Source: Flavobacteriales bacterium
GTDB lineage: Bacteria > Bacteroidota > Bacteroidia > NS11-12g > UBA9320
Direction: 5' to 3'
Assembly (NCBI GenBank): GCA_020635435.1
Contig: JACJZU010000001.1
Location: 806,001 to 870,000 of the forward strand
DNA: 64,000 nucleotides
In this document: piece by piece, positions 54,270 to 63,700 of the stretch
Numbering within the stretch: position 1 is the first letter of the stretch
Layout: each line of letters begins with the position of its first letter
Translations under genes and position numbers: made by a program
The notes under the pieces: model-generated
Database searches by the model: none
Seen by the model: only the letters and a program-made list of their open reading frames with translations
What the model was told of the DNA's origin: nothing

Positions 54270-55286
54270 CTACCTTCTGTAAATAAGAGTGAGCGAAGGC
54301 CAGAAGGCCGGCCCTGTAAAGCCACTGCGATTCAGATAATTCAATGCCCCCCGTATGAGCCGGGATAGGAATGATCCCTTGACGTCCAAAACACCACCCC
54401 GAACTTCAAACTCAAAGCCGTTAACCTCACCGAACCTTCGGTAGTCTCGCAAACTGATCAACTTTTCAGCCCAGTTACCCGTTTCCGGGTCACAGGTATT
54501 TGAACCATCCATTTCACGAATCGGAGCACCTTCCGCATACCATTTGGTCATGTCTGAATAATCAAGGCCTCTACTCCTTTCTGTGTACATATCCAGATCC
54601 GGGCCCTCTGACACTCCCAACCCTTTGAGGAATCTCCTACGCTTATCAGCATACCCAAGCGGGCTTGTATCAGCTTTAACTAAATCGTCACTATAACCTT
54701 CTATTTCAGCATGTTCATGCACTTCTCTAAAGTACCTTCTAAGCCATATGCAGTACATGTTGGCAGATGTATTGTGCACGATCGTGCGAATCTTAGTAAT
54801 TCCGGAAAACTCCCTGAACCATGTTTCCGTATCATACACATGCTCGATCACATCCCGAGAGATCACCACTTCGACATCATTCAATCGATCTATATAATCA
54901 TTGAGATCTCTACTGCTAAACAGCTCAATATCTGTGACTTTTAAACGAAACATCAGCGAATGAAAGTCGTCCCGAATTCGATCATCCCTATCGTAATAAA
55001 TTACGGATCGAATTCCTGCAGACCTGGCCAATAGGCTCAACATTCCGATCCCACCTCCGAAGTCCAGAATTGTGATCGATTCTGGTTCGTTCTCTCCGGC
55101 CATGGCTGCAGCCAAAATGGAACTATTGAGCTTTATCTCATACTGAATATTATCTAAATATTTATTTAAGTAATGCCTGCTATAATCGTGTATATCAATA
55201 CTATATATGTCAATACTTTGAAGTTGTTCTGCGAGTTTCCGGCTTGCCCGTTCAAGTGCTAAAGAAAAACCTGATCGATCGTTCAT
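54270..55286 (-). CDS. SAM-dependent methyltransferase
   Basis: The 338-aa cytoplasmic protein has a class I methyltransferase core at about residues 70-190. Motif I is ILDFGGGIGMLSLL, followed by an acidic YYDRDD and VVISRDVIEHVYDTETWF. The C-terminal 130 residues are a less conserved extension (DMYTERSRGLDYSDMTKWYAEGAPIREMDGS). Substrate unknown; such proteins occur in polysaccharide or lipid modification. It starts 5 bp after the thiamine pyrophosphokinase gene, in one operon. Confidence 0.82.
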   Translation of the reverse strand: MNDRSGFSLALERASRKLAEQLQSIDIYSIDIHDYSRHYLNKYLDNIQYEIKLNSSILAAAMAGENEPESITILDFGGGIGMLSLLARSAGIRSVIYYDRDDRIRDDFHSLMFRLKVTDIELFSSRDLNDYIDRLNDVEVVISRDVIEHVYDTETWFREFSGITKIRTIVHNTSANMYCIWLRRYFREVHEHAEIEGYSDDLVKADTSPLGYADKRRRFLKGLGVSEGPDLDMYTERSRGLDYSDMTKWYAEGAPIREMDGSNTCDPETGNWAEKLISLRDYRRFGEVNGFEFEVRGGVLDVKGSFLSRLIRGALNYLNRSGFTGPAFWPSLTLIYRR

Positions 55287-55291
55287 AACCT

Positions 55292-55951
55292 CTACCTGTT
55301 CTCGATCAAGGCTAAAATACCTCGCTCGTGATCAATTTCTACGAAACCATCCCCCAACACCTCGTTACTTGAGGAAGTCCGCAAGGGAACGATCAGATCC
55401 TCGTTGTTCAAGTTATACTTTAATCCTTTAGTGCTAACCCCATATGTATCAGTTACAGGCATAATGGATAATTTGAATCCTTCTGGGTAGGTTTTTCGAA
55501 ATTTTCGACTAAGAATGTGACAGATTCCAAAATCGTCGACCAAAGTGATTTGGATCTTCTCCGCATATTTGGCCATACTCAGCAAATTGTTCCAGGTATG
55601 ATCCAGTCTGAGTCCGGTAGCCCAGAGAACGTGAACAGCCCGGTGACCGTTGCTGATCAGATAGTCGAGACCTTTTTCAAAATCGGTTGTGTTTTGGTCA
55701 TCTATTTGAAGGGTTTTGATCGCTCGGTCGAGATTTTCGAGGCTTTCACGACTTTCGATACTATCGAAATCTCCTAGAACTACATCTGGTCTGATCCCTT
55801 TTTGAATCACTCGGTCCAAAGCTCCGTCAAGAACTACCGTGAACGGGCTCCATTCGAGCAGGTCATATAGGATCTCATCGGAACAACTCATCCCATTTGC
55901 CAACATCAGAGCTGCCTCCTGATTCTCCCGTATGATGTGATGTGACGACAT
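55292..55951 (-). CDS. Thiamine pyrophosphokinase
   Basis: From the ATG at 55951 the product is 219 aa. The catalytic core reads VVLDGALDRVIQKGIRPDVVLGDFDSI, followed by DQNTTDFEKGLDYL and ATGLRLDHTWNNL, the ATP and thiamine site. The enzyme transfers pyrophosphate from ATP to thiamine, giving thiamine diphosphate. That cofactor is used by the E1 enzyme encoded next to the methyltransferase gene downstream. An upstream in-frame start at 56014 would overlap the divergent gene and is less likely. Confidence 0.88.
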   Translation of the reverse strand: MSSHHIIRENQEAALMLANGMSCSDEILYDLLEWSPFTVVLDGALDRVIQKGIRPDVVLGDFDSIESRESLENLDRAIKTLQIDDQNTTDFEKGLDYLISNGHRAVHVLWATGLRLDHTWNNLLSMAKYAEKIQITLVDDFGICHILSRKFRKTYPEGFKLSIMPVTDTYGVSTKGLKYNLNNEDLIVPLRTSSSNEVLGDGFVEIDHERGILALIENR

Positions 55952-56001
55952 TATGTTGATGGAACGAACAACCTGAAAACCAAATGAGTTATAATTGTCT
56001 G

Positions 56002-58083
56002 ATGAACCTGCCAAAGTTAGTATTGCCCTTTGGATATTATTTGAAAGTTGCCAGTTACTTCATTGCTATTCTGCTTCTCCAATCTTGTTTGAGAGATCAG
56101 AAACAATGGACAACAGAAATTTCAGCACCTTTATTCAAAACGGACCTCGGTTTGGATGACCTGTTCACGGACAGTCTGCTCATTGAAAACTCGGATGGCA
56201 GTTATGTGCTATCCTATGAATATGAATATGCGATCGACAGCTTCGGTGATTACCTCAATGTACCTGATACCATCAGCCGAGTAACTGTTTCACTCCAAAA
56301 ACTGGTTCTATCCGACAAGACCATATCAGATACGATCACCCTTCGGGAAATGGCCCCGGAAACAGGTTTAATCGATGGGAAAACGGTGGACCTTCCGGCA
56401 CAGGAATTCAAAGATGCCGGTGGTCAGGAAATAGACATCTCCAAAGAATTCTTCCAGGAAGCAAAATTCCGGAATGGCTTTCTTGATCTCGTTATATCCA
56501 ATGATCTACCGGTAGAGGTAGAGGAACTATCTTTCGAATTGAGGAACAAATCGGATGGAACGGTTATAGCCAATGGGATCTTCAAGAATATTCTACCCGG
56601 AGAAGAAGAACAACAAAGCTATGACCTCAGTGGCAAGGAAGTAAAAGGTATACTCATCGGCGAGATCATTCAGGTAAAAACCAAGGCAAGTAATGGTCAG
56701 GTGTTGGTCGATGCGGACAAGGGTGTTCGAATAACCATGAACGTACGCGATCTTGAGCCTGAATATGCAACGGCAATTTTTCCCGCACAGGATCTCGTCC
56801 AGGACACACAAGAGGTTGTTTACGATCTTGGAAATGCAATGGTCACGGAGATGATGATCCGAAGCGGACAGGTGATCATGACCGTTCATAGCACCATTGA
56901 AGAGGAGATAACTCTGGACTACCGCATTCCCTTCTCCGGTTTAAATGGAGATTTCTCAAAACCACTGATCCAAAAGATCAGTATTCCCCCGGCACCTCCA
57001 GGTTCCAAAAAGATCGTTGAGAAGAAATTCCCGTTGGATGGATATGTGATCGTGTACAAAGGAAAGGATCCCCTGAATCCACCATTCTATAACACAGTGT
57101 ACAGCGAACTTAAGGCCAGTATTGTATACTCCGGATTAGAGCGCAGCATCTCCCTGAACGATAGCGTATTCATAGAATTCGGGTTTGTCGATATCGAGCC
57201 TGAATATGCTTATGGCGATTTCGGATACAAAGAATTCAACTTCAATGAAGAAGAGGAGGTCAAGGTTCTGAAGGATGTGCAGGGTTCTATAAATTTTGAG
57301 GACATGTGGATGAACCTGCTGATAGAGAATGCCTTCGGAATTCAGGCTAATGTGACCTTCAATTCGATAACCTCGATAAATGAGCGAACCGGAAATACAG
57401 TTGCCCTCCAAAGACCGGGATTGATGAATGAAGAGATCCTCCTGAACAAGGCGTTCAACCCTCCTTTCCAACCCTTTCGAAGAAGCTATGTCCTGAATGG
57501 TTCCAATTCCAATGTGAAGCAGTTCATGGAGAATATTCCCAATAAAATTGGGGCAGACATTCGACTTGTGAGCAGACCTTACGGCAGTAACGACTTAACG
57601 GACTTCGTATTCCGCGAGAGTTATCTGAAAGCCATTTTGCGCCTGAATATTCCCGTACAGTTCAACCTGGGGAATTTGAGATTAACACAAAAGCAGGCCT
57701 TCAACTTTGAGGCAAGTGCCGAAACCGACAGGATCCGCAGTGGTAAATTCCGCCTGAAAGTCCTAAACGATTTTCCAATATCAGCGGCTCTTCAAATTGA
57801 TTTCCTTGATGAGGAAGAGAATATTCTGCATTCCCTCTTCAACCCGGCAGGCACCATAGAAGGGGCGGAGGTTCCCTCGGGATCCGAGCGCAGTATTGAA
57901 CCACGACTCACCTACTTGACTCATGACCTCGGGCCTGCCGAGATCGAACTTATCAAGAACGCGGTTAAAGTTCGTACCACCGCAACACTCAATTCACCCG
58001 ATAGCAAACGCTACAAGATCTTTTCCGATTATCAGATGTCTATTCTCCTGAGTGGAGAGTTCGAATATGACCAGAATTTCTAG
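56002..58083 (+). CDS. Large lipoprotein of unknown function with internal duplication
   Basis: From ATG 56002 the product is 693 aa (an ATG at 55984 is also in frame), with a lipobox ending LLLQSC. I recognise no named family. The body is strand-rich, and two similar segments recur: RDLEPEYATAIFPAQDL near residue 255 and FVDIEPEYAYGDFGYKEF near residue 400. A second related pair is FRNGFLDLVISNDLPVEVEEL and IRSGKFRLKVLNDFPISAAL. This suggests repeated beta-sandwich domains. Its 3' end overlaps the next gene by 17 bp, so the two probably act together at the outer membrane. Confidence 0.6.
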   Translation: MNLPKLVLPFGYYLKVASYFIAILLLQSCLRDQKQWTTEISAPLFKTDLGLDDLFTDSLLIENSDGSYVLSYEYEYAIDSFGDYLNVPDTISRVTVSLQKLVLSDKTISDTITLREMAPETGLIDGKTVDLPAQEFKDAGGQEIDISKEFFQEAKFRNGFLDLVISNDLPVEVEELSFELRNKSDGTVIANGIFKNILPGEEEQQSYDLSGKEVKGILIGEIIQVKTKASNGQVLVDADKGVRITMNVRDLEPEYATAIFPAQDLVQDTQEVVYDLGNAMVTEMMIRSGQVIMTVHSTIEEEITLDYRIPFSGLNGDFSKPLIQKISIPPAPPGSKKIVEKKFPLDGYVIVYKGKDPLNPPFYNTVYSELKASIVYSGLERSISLNDSVFIEFGFVDIEPEYAYGDFGYKEFNFNEEEEVKVLKDVQGSINFEDMWMNLLIENAFGIQANVTFNSITSINERTGNTVALQRPGLMNEEILLNKAFNPPFQPFRRSYVLNGSNSNVKQFMENIPNKIGADIRLVSRPYGSNDLTDFVFRESYLKAILRLNIPVQFNLGNLRLTQKQAFNFEASAETDRIRSGKFRLKVLNDFPISAALQIDFLDEEENILHSLFNPAGTIEGAEVPSGSERSIEPRLTYLTHDLGPAEIELIKNAVKVRTTATLNSPDSKRYKIFSDYQMSILLSGEFEYDQNF

Positions 58084-59263
58084 ATTTATCTTTTCGTTCT
58101 CGCTCCTTACATGGCTAACGGCAACGGTTTGCGCCCAACCGTTACCATTGCAGATATCCGACAGCCTGGCCCGGTTAGAGCTTCACATCGGACATACATC
58201 GATCACTCAAACGAACTCCCTGTCCTACAACTTCCTGAGATCATCCAAGTGGAATAACGAAGACAAGTCCGATCAGCTTGATCGAACAGGCAACAAACTT
58301 CGTCTTGGTTATGGCAATCAAACAGAGTTGGCATATCGGTTCAAACACACATTGTCCGGCACACAGGGAATACGAATTGTTCATAGTACGATAAATGGAC
58401 TGAGCATAAGTAAATCTCTGTTTGAACTGGCATTATTGGGGAATACCCCGTTCAAAGGTGCTAAGTTGAACGTTGATCGTTCGGCCTTGCTCAATGCTGA
58501 GCTAAGTTCGGTGCTCTATGAACTCAGTAAAGAAGGTGATCGCTATTTCGACAAAATCGGAATTGCTTTTGGCGCTCACATAGGGCAAAATTACCGCGAA
58601 CTGAGTAGTGAAGAAGGCTACTTCTACACAGATAGTATGGCGGAATTCATTGAAACGAACATTGCCTATCGAGCTTTGTCCGATCGAAATACGTTGATAA
58701 GTGGACTTGGACCTGCCGTAGGGTTGTATCTTGAGCACAAGGGGGCCGGTAGCAAGTGGAAATTAGAGGTTCCTGACCTCGGATTGCTGGTTTGGTCTTC
58801 TGCTAAAACGGTTCAAAATGCTCAGGAAACACAGCGATTTGATGGATTTTATGTTCCGGATATCACAGACCTCTCAGGTAATTGGATCGACACCTTGGAG
58901 CAGGACTATCTGGAAATAAACAATGAACACGTTTGGACGTTGAGCCCGTATAGGATTCATTTCAGTTACGCGCGCGTACTGACAAAAGACCTTAACCTCG
59001 ATCTTTCATTATTTTACCGAAATATTCCCGGCTTCACCCCTCAATTAAGCGCGAAGGTGGGTGGTGTAACTAACAGCTCTGTGTATAGTTGTGGAATTAC
59101 TTACGGAGGTTTTGGAACATTCCGGTCCGATCTGAACCTTTTGTTACCTCTTTCTCCAGGGGTCAGGCTATTGCTGCGTGGCGAGGGTTTGGAAAGTCTG
59201 GTCGCTACCAATATGCCAATGGGTATGGTGGCTAGTGCAGCACTTTATTTCGCTATGCCTTGA
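58067..59263 (+). CDS. Exported outer-membrane barrel protein (DUF5723-like)
   Basis: The product is 398 aa from ATG 58067, with a signal peptide ending near VCAQ. The mature part has many amphipathic strands typical of a long outer-membrane beta-barrel, with segments such as NKLRLGYGNQTELAYRFKH, WTLSPYRIHFSYARVL and LNLDLSLFYRNIPG, and a C-terminal aromatic strand LYFAMP. It resembles the DUF5723 family of Bacteroidota, though the assignment is tentative. It is translationally coupled to the preceding lipoprotein. Confidence 0.62.
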   Translation: MTRISRFIFSFSLLTWLTATVCAQPLPLQISDSLARLELHIGHTSITQTNSLSYNFLRSSKWNNEDKSDQLDRTGNKLRLGYGNQTELAYRFKHTLSGTQGIRIVHSTINGLSISKSLFELALLGNTPFKGAKLNVDRSALLNAELSSVLYELSKEGDRYFDKIGIAFGAHIGQNYRELSSEEGYFYTDSMAEFIETNIAYRALSDRNTLISGLGPAVGLYLEHKGAGSKWKLEVPDLGLLVWSSAKTVQNAQETQRFDGFYVPDITDLSGNWIDTLEQDYLEINNEHVWTLSPYRIHFSYARVLTKDLNLDLSLFYRNIPGFTPQLSAKVGGVTNSSVYSCGITYGGFGTFRSDLNLLLPLSPGVRLLLRGEGLESLVATNMPMGMVASAALYFAMP

Positions 59264-59267
59264 AAGA

Positions 59268-60548
59268 CTAACCTAATTCCGGGTACAGGGGGTATGCACT
59301 CATAAATGACTTGACTTCTTCACCTACTGCGTGTAGTGTTTCCGCATCATCAGGATTATTCAGAACACGGTCGATAAATGATACGATCGTCTCCATATCG
59401 CCTGTTCCCAATCCCCGTGTTGTTATTGCCGGAGTGCCAATGCGGATACCACTTGTAACGAAAGGTGAACGAGTCTCTCCCGGCACTGTGTTCTTATTGA
59501 GTGTGATATGCGCCTGAACCAGCGCATCCTCGGCTTGCTTCCCGGTAACGTTCTCAAATTTACCCCGCAGGTCGATCAACATGAGATGGTTATCCGTTCC
59601 CCCTGAAATTATCTTGTATCCCCGCTGATTAAATGCATCTGCCATTGCACGGGCATTTGCCATTATCTGAGCTCCATAATTTCGGAATGAAGGCTGAAGA
59701 TCTTCCTGGAATGCCACGGCCTTTGCACCAATTACATGTTCAAGAGGACCTCCCTGACTTCCGGGAAATACTGCTGAATCGAGTAAGGAGCTCATCATAC
59801 GAAGATTTCCTTTTCGGTCTCTTTTATCGAGAGGGTTCTCAAAGTCGTCTCCCATTAAGATCATTCCCCCCCGAGGTCCGCGCAACGTTTTGTGCGTTGT
59901 GGTTGTAACAATATGACAATGCTTGATCGGATCGTTCAGATGCTTACCTGCAATCAAGCCGGCAGGATGCGAAATATCGGCCAGTAAAATGGCCCCGATC
60001 TCATCAGCTATCTGTCTGAAACGCTCGTAATCCCAGTCGCGCGAATAACTACTGGCACCACAAATGATGAGACTGGGTCGAACTGCATAAGCCTTCTCTT
60101 CTACCGAATCCATATTTACGATTCCGGTATTGGTATCGACACCATAGAAATGAGCATCGTACAATATACCCGAAAAGTTCACCGGTGAACCGTGAGTGAG
60201 ATGCCCTCCATGGCTAAGATCGAATCCCAGAATTCGATCACCGGCGTTCAAACAGGCGAGCATCACCGCAGCATTGGCTTGTGAACCAGAGTGCGGTTGA
60301 ACATTCGCCCAGCTCGCACCGAAAAGTTCTTTTGCACGATCGATTGCCAATTGTTCTATTTGATCGACAATTTCACAACCTCCGTAGTACCTTTTACCCG
60401 GCAATCCCTCGGCATACTTGTTCGTTAAAACACTGCCCGAAGCCCGCATTACCGGGAGGGAGACGAAATTCTCGGATGCAATTAACTCTATTCCCTCACG
60501 CTGCCGCTTCAGTTCAAGATCGATCAGATCAAACACTAAATCTTTCAT
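59268..60548 (-). CDS. glyA: Serine hydroxymethyltransferase
   Basis: The 426-aa PLP enzyme converts serine and tetrahydrofolate to glycine and 5,10-methylene-tetrahydrofolate. Hallmarks are [41 protein letters not shown] and the PLP lysine in [15 protein letters not shown]. It supplies one-carbon units for dTMP, purine and methionine synthesis. The gene is monocistronic with its own -7 element at 60574-60581. It is convergent with the barrel gene, 4 bp between stops. Confidence 0.97.
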   Translation of the reverse strand: MKDLVFDLIDLELKRQREGIELIASENFVSLPVMRASGSVLTNKYAEGLPGKRYYGGCEIVDQIEQLAIDRAKELFGASWANVQPHSGSQANAAVMLACLNAGDRILGFDLSHGGHLTHGSPVNFSGILYDAHFYGVDTNTGIVNMDSVEEKAYAVRPSLIICGASSYSRDWDYERFRQIADEIGAILLADISHPAGLIAGKHLNDPIKHCHIVTTTTHKTLRGPRGGMILMGDDFENPLDKRDRKGNLRMMSSLLDSAVFPGSQGGPLEHVIGAKAVAFQEDLQPSFRNYGAQIMANARAMADAFNQRGYKIISGGTDNHLMLIDLRGKFENVTGKQAEDALVQAHITLNKNTVPGETRSPFVTSGIRIGTPAITTRGLGTGDMETIVSFIDRVLNNPDDAETLHAVGEEVKSFMSAYPLYPELG

Positions 60549-60573
60549 TTTAAATTCTTCTTTCCGTATCGGG

Positions 60574-60581
60574 CAAATGTA
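60574..60581 (-). promoter_or_regulatory. Candidate -7 promoter element of glyA
   Basis: The minus strand reads TACATTTG, an exact TAnnTTTG match, 25 bp before the ATG at 60548. No convincing -33 element is seen. Confidence 0.5.
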
Positions 60582-60607
60582 ATTAACACAGTCATATTGT
60601 TGAGTTC

Positions 60608-60746
60608 TGCGAAAAGTTTTCTATTTTTTCGTTCCCTTTGCAAGGAAATGCAGCGTTTTGAGCATTTCAGGAAACTAAGTTAAACACAACATGCTCAATT
60701 GCACGTTGTTCGGGACTTTCCAATCAAAGGAAATGTTGCGAAAAGT
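60608..60746. repeat. Small repeats in the leader of the tail-fiber-like gene
   Basis: A 10-bp direct repeat TGCGAAAAGT lies at 60608-60617 and 60737-60746. Between them an 8-bp inverted repeat, TTGAGCAT (60658-60665) and ATGCTCAA (60691-60698), is separated by 25 bp. They may be regulator sites for the surface-protein gene, or chance. Confidence 0.35.
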
Positions 60747-60791
60747 ATGGTTGGCCATTGGTGACTTGAACGGATTATGGCGGGAAGTAAA

Positions 60792-63700
60792 ATGAATTCA
60801 TTTATCAGATCAATCTGGTCGCGTTCCGGGCTGTTTTCGCTGTTTTTTCTATTCGCATCAATTCCCGCGTTTTCTCAGAATGTGGGTATAAATACAACAG
60901 GTAACGATCCACACCCATCGGCAATGCTCGATGTGAGTTCTATAAACAAAGGAGTTCTCATTCCAAGACTCACACGTACACAGAGGCAAAGCATACCCGC
61001 ACCTGCAAATGGACTTTTAGTTTATCAAACCGATGATACGATCGGATTTTGGTATTACCGTCAATCCAGATGGGAACCGATATTCCGCACGGTGAGAGCC
61101 GGCATTGGGCTCACAGGTGGACAGATCTATAGCTACGGGACCATAAACCTGGCCAATACAGGGGTTTTGGATGGAACTTATGGCAGTCCGGACAGCATAC
61201 CGAGGTTCACAGTAAACAAACAGGGTCAGCTGATCTTTGCCGGAAATGTGCCGATCAACGAACGAGATTCTGTAATCGGCAATGAAATACAGGACACGTT
61301 GAATGCCTATGGTATGCTTCAGCTGTTTGGATCGGGAACTTCAGGAGATCCCCTTAAAATAGGGGTCAGAGCGGGTGCCCGGATAAACGATATATGGATC
61401 TGGACCGGTTCAGAATGGGGACTTGTCCAACTTCCTGTTGAAAAGGATAGCATCATTGGAAACGAAATAGCCGATACCTCAGGCGCTTACGGTATACTCA
61501 CCAGAACGGGCAATGGCACACAGTCAGCACCATTCAAAGTAGGTGTTCAACCGGGGAGCCGCTCAGGGGATATTTGGCAATGGGATGGTCGGAATTGGAC
61601 ATTAGCGCGAATTGTGCACCCACTTGAGCAAGATAGCGTGATCGGAAATGAAATTGCCGATACGTCATTGGCATTGGGCATGCTCAATCGAATGGGAAGT
61701 GGTACCCAGGCCGACCCGTTCAAAATTGGCATGAATCCGGGAAATCGGGTTGGTGAAGTGTGGCAGTGGGATGGTAACTCATGGAGACCGGCCACCATTA
61801 TATTTCCTCCCGAGAAGGATAGCGTAATCGGGAATGAGGTAACTGATACCTCAAGATCCTACGGTATATTGACCAAGTCTGGAAGTGGTACCGACGCTGA
61901 TCCATACAAACTGGGTATACGGCCCGGTAACCGAAGCGGACAGGTTTGGCAATGGAACGGGTCGGAATGGATACCGGCGATAATTGTTTTCCCCCCTGAG
62001 CAGGACAGTGTAGTTGGAAATGAGATTTCCGACACCTTGAACAGTAGAGGCATGTTGGAAAGATATGGTTCCGGAACTGTTGCAGACCCTTACAAGGTCG
62101 GGATTCGCAGTGGTTCAAGTATTGGTCACGTCTGGAGGTGGGATGGAACAAAGTGGATATCTGCCCCGATCATCTTTCCCCCGGAGAAAGACAGCATTAT
62201 AGGAAATGAAATCGCCGATACGAGTGCATCCTATGGAATGTTGACCCTTCAGGGAAATGGAACGGCATCGAGCCCTAAGGAGATCGGTATGCTTCCCGGA
62301 ACAGCATTGGATCAGGTATGGCATTGGAATGGCTCAAAATGGATTCCTAAAAAGGTTGTACATCCCCGGGAAAAAGATTCCGTGATCGGGAATGAAATCG
62401 CAGATACCCTGCGAAGTAGGGGTATGCTTCAACGGTTTGGGAGCGGAACCGCCACCGATCCCTTCAAAATTGGTATATCTCAAGGTGTTTCAGTAGGTGA
62501 TATTTGGCGGTGGAATGGCAAACGGTGGAATGCGGTTCCTCTACCGGCAGAAGTAGATGCCGTGATAGGTAATGAGATCCTGGACACTATTTCGAACGGA
62601 TTCCTTCAGTTAGTTGGAACTGGCACAGCAGCTAGTCCAAAGCGAACGGGTCTTAAAAGTGGTACATTCCCCGGGGCATACTTGCGTTGGAATGGTTCCA
62701 ACTGGTATAGTGATTCCATGTACAGGAACACCCTTGATATGGCTTATGATCAAGGTGGACCAGGTGCAGGACGAAATATAATTGCGGACAACGGAGCCGT
62801 GCTCATCGAAGGAGAAGATGGACTTGTAGTGACAGGAACATTTGGTGTTGGGGCCGGTATTGGTAGTCCGGGGGCCGGAACTAGGATGTTCTACAATCCG
62901 AGTAAGGGCGCTTTCAGGGCAGGTCGGGTGCAGGGAACTCAATGGAATCAGGCATCCGTAGGTGATTATTCATTCGCGTCGGGTATGAACACAATGGCAT
63001 CCGGAAATTATTCTACTGCCATGGGCTTTGGTTCGGTTGCCTCGAACATCTACACGTTCGCGGCAGGCGATAGTTCCGTTGCGAGTAACCGCAGGGCAAT
63101 AGCCCTTGGCGACCATGCCCGTGCCAATGGATTATCGTCCGTTTCAATCGGTAAAAGCACGTTGTCGACAGGTCAAAACTCTTTCAGCATCGGAAGTGCA
63201 AATCACAGTGAGGGTCCATACAGCGGAGTTCTCGGTGAATCTTCACATGCCAAAGGGTTCCACTCCTTTGCATTTGGATACAGAGATACAGCCTTGGGAG
63301 ATTACACACTAGCCATGGGCTACAACAGCAAAGCCGAAGGTGAAGGTAGCGTTGCCATAGGCTACAATACATACACCACCAATCCTTATTCCATCGCAAT
63401 TGGAAATAATGTTCAGGCAATTGCCGACCGCTCCGTGGCACTTGGAAGCTATGTTTCAACCAACAACAAGAACGGATCCTTCATTTTTGGTGATGGCAGT
63501 ACCAGTACGGTACTTCGAAATAATACGCTCAACGAGATGACCATGCGTTTTGACGGCGGCTATATTCTGTATTCGAACGCTGCTACCACAACGGGAGTTC
63601 GGTTAGTAGGAGGAACAAGCGGGTGGACCACCGTTTCCGACAGGAATATGAAATCCAACATCGTGGACATAGACCATGAGGAAATTCTCAATAAAATAAT

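Noticed and set aside
61266..62723. Regular 180-186 bp repeats as a possible CRISPR array
   Set aside because: They are in-frame coding repeats without short identical direct repeats and unique spacers.
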